In this document: positions 6,078-9,152 of the stretch, piece by piece
How the letters are laid out: every line of letters starts with the position of its first letter
Position numbering within the stretch: position 1 is the first letter of the stretch
DNA from: Desulfotignum sp.
GTDB lineage: Bacteria; Desulfobacterota; Desulfobacteria; Desulfobacterales; Desulfobacteraceae
Direction of reading: 5' to 3'
Assembly: GCA_011390695.1 (NCBI GenBank)
Contig: JAABRW010000436.1
Location: forward strand, 1-9,152
Length of the DNA: 9,152 bases
The notes under the pieces: generated by a model
What the model was told of the DNA's origin: nothing
Databases searched by the model: none
What the model saw: only the letters and a program-made list of their open reading frames with translations
Program-made: the position numbers and the translations under genes

Positions 6078-6106
6078 ATTTTGAAGCAGCGGACAGCGGT
6101 TTTCAA
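6078..6106 (-). promoter_or_regulatory. Sigma70-type promoter of the truncated ADP-ribosylglycohydrolase gene
   Basis: On the minus strand, TTGAAA at 6106-6101 (5 of 6 matches) and CAAAAT at 6083-6078 (4 of 6) are separated by exactly 17 nt. The start point would fall about 30 nt before the AGGAGG site of the 5646-6029 gene. This suggests the gene was independently transcribed and not only read through from the radical SAM gene. Confidence 0.45.
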
Positions 6107-6163
6107 GAAAAAACTGTGACGGTCCCGTAAACAACCGGGGGCACAATATGGCATTGCGTCAGG

Positions 6164-7468
6164 CTACAGCCGCTGGATAATATACAGAAACATGGGCAGG
6201 CGGCTGGTGGTCTTCAGCCGGTAGAAATCATAGAGCACTTCTCTGGAGGGTCTGGCAAATGCCAGGGGGGACAGGTACACACTTCCCTTGGGCAGGGCGT
6301 GGGTGATGCGGTGCCGGACCAGATCCAGGACGGCCCGGGTGTGGTCCGGGGACAGCTGGTCATCCATGACAAAATTGCCTGTCATTTCAATGCGGGCACA
6401 GGCCTGGTTGATGGACTGCATTCTGTCAAAAGCCAGACCCACCTGCCGGGCGGTGACGGGTTTTCCCAGAAGCTCCAGGGTGGCTGGATCAAAGGATTCA
6501 AGGCCGATATTGATGCAGGTGTCAAAGGGCAGTGCGTTCAGGGATTCAAACAGGTGCGGGTCTGCATCGAGCAGGGAATCCACGCTGCCGAACAGATACA
6601 GCCGGGGCCGGGTCATGTAGCTGCGTGCAAACCCGAATCGGTCATAACTTTCCCTGGCTGCATAAACAATCAGGTCTGCCGGCGCGTTCAAAGCATCATG
6701 TTCTCCTAAAAAAAGGGCGTTGTAATTTACCAGGTCGTTGCCGTACAGGTGTGCCAGAGCCTGGATCTGTCTCCGGATATCATCCGGGGTCCGGGGGGTG
6801 AACGGTTTTTTGTTCTTTATCTTGCAGAACCGGCATTTGTACAGGCATCCGTCGGCAATGGTCAACGGGATCACATTGTAGTCTGAATGCCTGGCATCCG
6901 GCGGCAGCACCGTGGTTCTGGCGCCGCAGATCTCAAACAGGGTTTGGGCTTTATTCTCCAGGTCTGCTTTTGTGATGTGTTTCACCTGTCCGAGCCATTC
7001 AGCCACCGGTGCGGGCATGTCAGGCCGGCTGTCCGGCACGGCTGCCAGCAGTTCGGGCCAGTTTTGACAGATTTTTGCGACTTCCGGTTCTTCAAATGGC
7101 CGGCCCCCCAGCAGCGAATTGGTGGGATAGGTGAAATTGGGCAGGTAATATTCACCGATGGCCTCATACACCCCGGCATATCCCCCGCTGGAATAGTAGA
7201 TCCAGTCATTGCCCACGGTGCGCTTGAGCCATTCCGAGGGATGGAGCCAGTGTCTTGTTTTGGATCTGGCATGCCGGATTTCATGGTTCAGGTTGAATTC
7301 CAGTATCAGCTCCCGGGTCTCCAGGCGGGAAAAAATGCCGTATTTCACCGGATAGCTGACCTTGGCATACTCTTTGTTTTCCCGGACATTCAGGAAGATG
7401 GAAAGATCATCGGATTGAAAGGCTGTTTCCGGATGTGTTATAATAAAGGGATCATTTAACTGAAGCAA
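6164..7468 (-). CDS. Radical SAM enzyme of unrecognised subfamily, 434 aa
   Basis: The radical SAM core begins at residue ~200. NVIPLTIADGCLYKCRFCKIK carries the CxxxCxxC cluster site (Cys208, Cys212, Cys215) that binds the [4Fe-4S] cluster and SAM. LFLGEHDALNAP near 254-265 and INIGLESFDPATLELLGKPVT near 320 are further core strands, and the order recalls HemN/Elp3-type cores. The ~190-residue N-terminal part (HWLHPSEWLKRTVGNDWIYYSSGGYAGVYEAIGEYYLPNF region) matches no domain I can name. There is no C-terminal cysteine cluster (no SPASM), so probably only one cluster is bound. The earliest in-frame start is TTG at 7468; no ATG is available in the next 100 codons' N-terminal region, and the TTG has only a weak AGG upstream. 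The strong ribosome binding site instead serves a tiny in-frame ORF (7493-7501). Divergent to a QTMAN-like glycosyltransferase; a shared role in RNA modification is possible but unproven. Confidence 0.85.
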   Translation of the reverse strand: MLQLNDPFIITHPETAFQSDDLSIFLNVRENKEYAKVSYPVKYGIFSRLETRELILEFNLNHEIRHARSKTRHWLHPSEWLKRTVGNDWIYYSSGGYAGVYEAIGEYYLPNFTYPTNSLLGGRPFEEPEVAKICQNWPELLAAVPDSRPDMPAPVAEWLGQVKHITKADLENKAQTLFEICGARTTVLPPDARHSDYNVIPLTIADGCLYKCRFCKIKNKKPFTPRTPDDIRRQIQALAHLYGNDLVNYNALFLGEHDALNAPADLIVYAARESYDRFGFARSYMTRPRLYLFGSVDSLLDADPHLFESLNALPFDTCINIGLESFDPATLELLGKPVTARQVGLAFDRMQSINQACARIEMTGNFVMDDQLSPDHTRAVLDLVRHRITHALPKGSVYLSPLAFARPSREVLYDFYRLKTTSRLPMFLYIIQRL

Positions 7469-7492
7469 AAGGAATTCTAACCTGTTTTATCG

Positions 7493-7501
7493 TTAACTCA
7501 T
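7493..7501 (-). promoter_or_regulatory. Two-codon leader ORF (ATG-AGT-TAA) in frame with the radical SAM gene
   Basis: GGAGG at 7513-7509 is placed ideally, 7 nt before ATG 7501. The ATG is in the same frame as the radical SAM gene, but the frame reads ATG AGT TAA CGA TAA before the open part begins. The TTG start at 7468 would then be reached by re-initiation or be reached independently. Either this is a regulatory minicistron, or the original N-terminus has been disabled by stop codons. Confidence 0.45.
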
Positions 7502-7508
7502 TATGGCA

Positions 7509-7524
7509 CCTCCATAGCGGGAGG
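7509..7524 (-). promoter_or_regulatory. Hairpin sequestering the ribosome binding site of the radical SAM leader
   Basis: On the minus-strand transcript, CCTCC (7524-7520) pairs with GGAGG (7513-7509) over a 6-nt loop, hiding the Shine-Dalgarno sequence. A GGGAG just upstream (about 7530-7526) can pair with the same CTCCC, giving a competing fold that would free the site. This is a simple on/off arrangement, but no ligand or sensor domain is recognisable in the short leader. Confidence 0.4.
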
Positions 7525-7528
7525 CTCC

Positions 7529-7556
7529 CTGAAAAACCAAATATCTATATTATAAT
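7529..7556 (+). promoter_or_regulatory. Candidate promoter for the QTMAN-like gene, overlapping the divergent one
   Basis: CTGAAA at 7529-7534 (4 of 6) and a perfect TATAAT at 7551-7556 are separated by 16 nt. Transcription would start near 7563, leaving a ~125-nt leader before ATG 7689. A second possibility is TTGACC at 7619-7624 with TAATAC at 7642-7647 (17-nt spacer), whose -10 box is weak. The shared -10 region implies the two divergent genes compete for polymerase. Confidence 0.4.
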
Positions 7557-7576
7557 TTTCTTCTGTGCCATGGCAA
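7549..7576 (-). promoter_or_regulatory. Sigma70-type promoter for the radical SAM gene
   Basis: On the minus strand, TTGCCA at 7576-7571 (5 of 6) and a perfect TATAAT at 7554-7549 are separated by 16 nt. The start point would be near 7542, giving a leader of about 40 nt to the two-codon ORF and about 75 nt to the TTG start. The -10 box overlaps the TATAAT of the opposite promoter in the palindrome ATTATAAT. Confidence 0.6.
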
Positions 7577-7688
7577 TGTTTTTTTCAATTGATTGCCCGC
7601 ATGATCCAACTGCAGGTGTTGACCCATCCCCCTGAAACAGGTAATACAGGGCCTGAATAAAAAAAAGCAGACACAAAGGCGGATAACA

Positions 7689-8828
7689 ATGAAAGTGCTG
7701 TTTCTGGAACCCTTTTTCGGCGGATCCCACCAGGATTTTGCCACGGGTTTTGCCGCCCATTCCCGGCATGATGTGACCCTGGTGACCCTGCCTGCCAGTT
7801 CCTGGAAATGGCGTATGCGGGGAGCGGCCCTGGCGTTTTTGCAGAAGATAAAAGATATTGCCTCTTATGATCTTGTGTTTGCCACAGACATGATGAATGT
7901 TACAGATTTTCTGGCACTGGCGGGACCTTCCCGGCCGCCCCTGGTGTTGTATTTTCATGAAAACCAGCTGTCCTATCCCCTTTCTTTCAGGGAGAAAAAA
8001 AGAACACCGGATGTGGGGCTGGGCTTTATCAATATCACCTCTGCCCTGGCTGCTGACCAGGTGTTGTTCAATTCTGCGTTTCATTTGAACGCATTTGCAA
8101 AAGAGGTCCGGAAACTGATAAAGCAGATGCCGGGGCCTCGTCCGTCACAAATGGTCAACCGTGTTTTAGAAAAAACCCGGGTGGTGTATCCGGGATGCCG
8201 TTTTCCGGCAGAACCGGTTTCTGCGACAACGCGTTCATCAGATTCGCATCCATCAGATCCGCCATTAATTATATGGAACCACCGGTGGGAGTATGACAAG
8301 CAGCCAGAGGTTTTTTTCCGGGTGCTTGGCAGACTCAGGGACAAAGGGATGCCGTTTTCTCTGGCTGTCATGGGAGAGCGGTATGACCGGTATCCTGCGG
8401 TGTTTGACAGGGCAAAACAAACTTTTGGAGACCAGATAAAAGTATTCGGGTATGTGCCGTCCCGGGCTGCGTATCACGCCTGGCTGGCCCGGGGTAGTGT
8501 GGTGGTTTCCACGGCCATCCAGGAGAATTTCGGCATCTCAGTGGTGGAGGCGGTGCGGTTCGGCTGCTTTCCTTTGCTGCCCCAAAAGCTGTCCTATCCC
8601 GAGATCATGCCGGAAAAATATCATCCTGACATTCTTTACCGGTCTGAAACCCAGCTTTTTGAAAAACTGGCATACCATCTTTTACACCCTGAAGCCGGTC
8701 AATCTGTGCAAAAAGCGTTGTGTGATCATGTACAGCAGTTTTCCTGGGAAATCTTGGGGCCGCAATACGACAATCTGCTGGAAAATTGTCAAAAAAAAGG
8801 GATCAATCCTGCAGGCAGCCGCATGTAA
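7689..8828 (+). CDS. tRNA-queuosine alpha-mannosyltransferase-like glycosyltransferase (QTMAN/GTDC1, DUF3524)
   Basis: A 379-aa GT-B glycosyltransferase. The N-terminal DUF3524 domain shows MKVLFLEPFFGGSHQDF (1-17), TLPASSWKWRMRGAAL (33-48) and LYFHENQLSYP (87-97). The C-terminal GT4-like domain shows WNHRWEYDK (196-204), VMGERYD (227-233) and QENFGISVVEAVRFG (278-292), the last holding the donor-binding Glu residues. This is the architecture of human GTDC1, identified as QTMAN, which transfers mannose from GDP-mannose to queuosine in tRNA-Asp. Bacterial members are mostly uncharacterised. A non-conserved Ser/Thr/Asp-rich linker (about 176-191) joins the domains. The start has AAGGCGG about 8 nt before the ATG. 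It is divergent from a radical SAM gene. The family call is strong; the substrate in bacteria is inferred. Confidence 0.88.
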   Translation: MKVLFLEPFFGGSHQDFATGFAAHSRHDVTLVTLPASSWKWRMRGAALAFLQKIKDIASYDLVFATDMMNVTDFLALAGPSRPPLVLYFHENQLSYPLSFREKKRTPDVGLGFINITSALAADQVLFNSAFHLNAFAKEVRKLIKQMPGPRPSQMVNRVLEKTRVVYPGCRFPAEPVSATTRSSDSHPSDPPLIIWNHRWEYDKQPEVFFRVLGRLRDKGMPFSLAVMGERYDRYPAVFDRAKQTFGDQIKVFGYVPSRAAYHAWLARGSVVVSTAIQENFGISVVEAVRFGCFPLLPQKLSYPEIMPEKYHPDILYRSETQLFEKLAYHLLHPEAGQSVQKALCDHVQQFSWEILGPQYDNLLENCQKKGINPAGSRM

Positions 8829-9095
8829 ATGGTTCCATCCATATGCCAGGGTGACCCGCTCTTTGGAAAGCCCTGCATCCGGTCCGGGATATCCGGGGGG
8901 ACAATTGCGCTGCAGAATCCCGGAGAAGGGGTGTGCAACATGCCGGATCTGGCGGCGACTGCCGTGGAAACGATCACTGCTTCACTTGATAAACCCGCGT
9001 GTTTACGGTATAGAGAAATCATGATACTTGATCCTGATTTTTTTACCGGTTCTTTCATGATTTTTTGTGTCCGCCCGGGCTTGGCCGTTATTGAC
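8829..9095. other. Stretch after the QTMAN-like gene with no convincing gene
   Basis: About 270 nt without a recognisable product. Frames of 89 codons are open on both strands over nearly the same bases: plus 8829-9098, whose ATG directly follows the QTMAN-like stop, and minus 8789-9058. Neither translation matches a family I know and neither has a good ribosome binding site, so at least one must be a shadow. A 9-bp inverted repeat AAATCATGA/TCATGATTT lies at 9016-9024 and 9055-9063. It could be a decayed gene next to a mobile-element end. Confidence 0.4.
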
Positions 9096-9124
9096 TAAAC
9101 GGCCACCGGCTTCAAGCCGGTGGC
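9083..9124. repeat. Overlapping hairpins resembling an IS200/IS605-type element end
   Basis: A perfect 11-bp inverted repeat with a 1-nt centre spans 9102-9124 (GCCACCGGCTT / AAGCCGGTGGC), flanked by TAAA and TTTA that extend the stem across a CG bulge. A second inverted repeat, GGCCGTT (9083-9089) and AACGGCC (9098-9104), overlaps its left arm, so the two folds exclude each other. Foldback hairpins of this sequence type, without T-runs, are typical near the ends of IS200/IS605 and TnpB (IS1341-type) elements. TTGAC at 9091-9095 next to the hairpin resembles the short target sites such elements use. The rest of any element lies beyond the right edge, so this is suggestive only; it could instead be a REP-like element or a transcription end. 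Confidence 0.45.
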
Positions 9125-9152
9125 TTTAGACCACGGGCCTAAAAAACGGCTA

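Noticed and set aside
7505..7545. preQ1-type riboswitch before the QTMAN-like gene (CCTCC hairpin followed by an A-rich tail)
   Set aside because: The hairpin loop is only 6 nt, too short for the preQ1-I pseudoknot, and the tail does not pair with the loop. It would also lie upstream of the predicted plus-strand start point.
8452..9024. Plus-strand open frame of 190 codons overlapping the end of the QTMAN-like gene
   Set aside because: It is in a different frame over conserved GT domain coding sequence, rich in Trp, Arg and Cys, and has no start signal.
9102..9130. Intrinsic terminator for the QTMAN-like gene
   Set aside because: The strong stem is followed by only TTTAGA with no U-run on either strand, and it lies about 275 nt after the stop codon.

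Overview
The window looks like part of the chromosome of an anaerobic, moderately GC-rich deltaproteobacterium, most likely a sulfate reducer of the Desulfobacteraceae type. This is an inference from the style of the proteins (HisK-type PHP phosphatase, TrmJ, DUF3524 mannosyltransferase, a radical SAM enzyme of unrecognised subfamily) and from strong AGGAGG ribosome binding sites. No rRNA, tRNA or CRISPR array is visible.

Left block (1-3554, all minus strand; transcription runs from 3554 towards 1). The order is a histidinol-phosphatase-like PHP protein, a TrmJ/TrmH-family RNA methyltransferase that overlaps it by 4 nt, a truncated DapB-like reductase with its own promoter, a tandem universal stress protein, and the N-terminus of an MrpA/MnhA-type Na+/H+ antiporter subunit that runs off the window edge. 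The last two genes are separated by only 2 nt and were probably made together as an ion/pH stress unit.

Middle block (3555-5340). A plus-strand orphan protein of 142 aa converges on a minus-strand group: a 46-aa entericidin-type lipoprotein, an M48 zinc metalloprotease lipoprotein, and a 43-aa reading frame placed 5 nt after the protease stop. About 300 nt without a recognisable gene (5340-5645) lie upstream of the entericidin gene.

Right block (5646-9152). A truncated ADP-ribosylglycohydrolase-family gene and a radical SAM gene lie on the minus strand. A bacterial homologue of the tRNA-queuosine mannosyltransferase QTMAN/GTDC1 (DUF3524) points the other way. The radical SAM and QTMAN-like genes share a 220-nt divergent control region with overlapping -10 boxes. 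On the radical SAM side, the strongest ribosome binding site drives a two-codon ORF that is in frame with the enzyme but closed by stops. The last 50 nt hold overlapping hairpins resembling the end of an IS200/IS605-type element.

Two genes (dapB-like and ADP-ribosylglycohydrolase-like) keep intact starts and ribosome binding sites but have lost their C-terminal coding sequence, and an IS-like end lies nearby, so the region appears to be undergoing local decay. The most interesting item is the QTMAN-like / radical SAM pair with its unusual leader, a candidate tRNA hypermodification locus.
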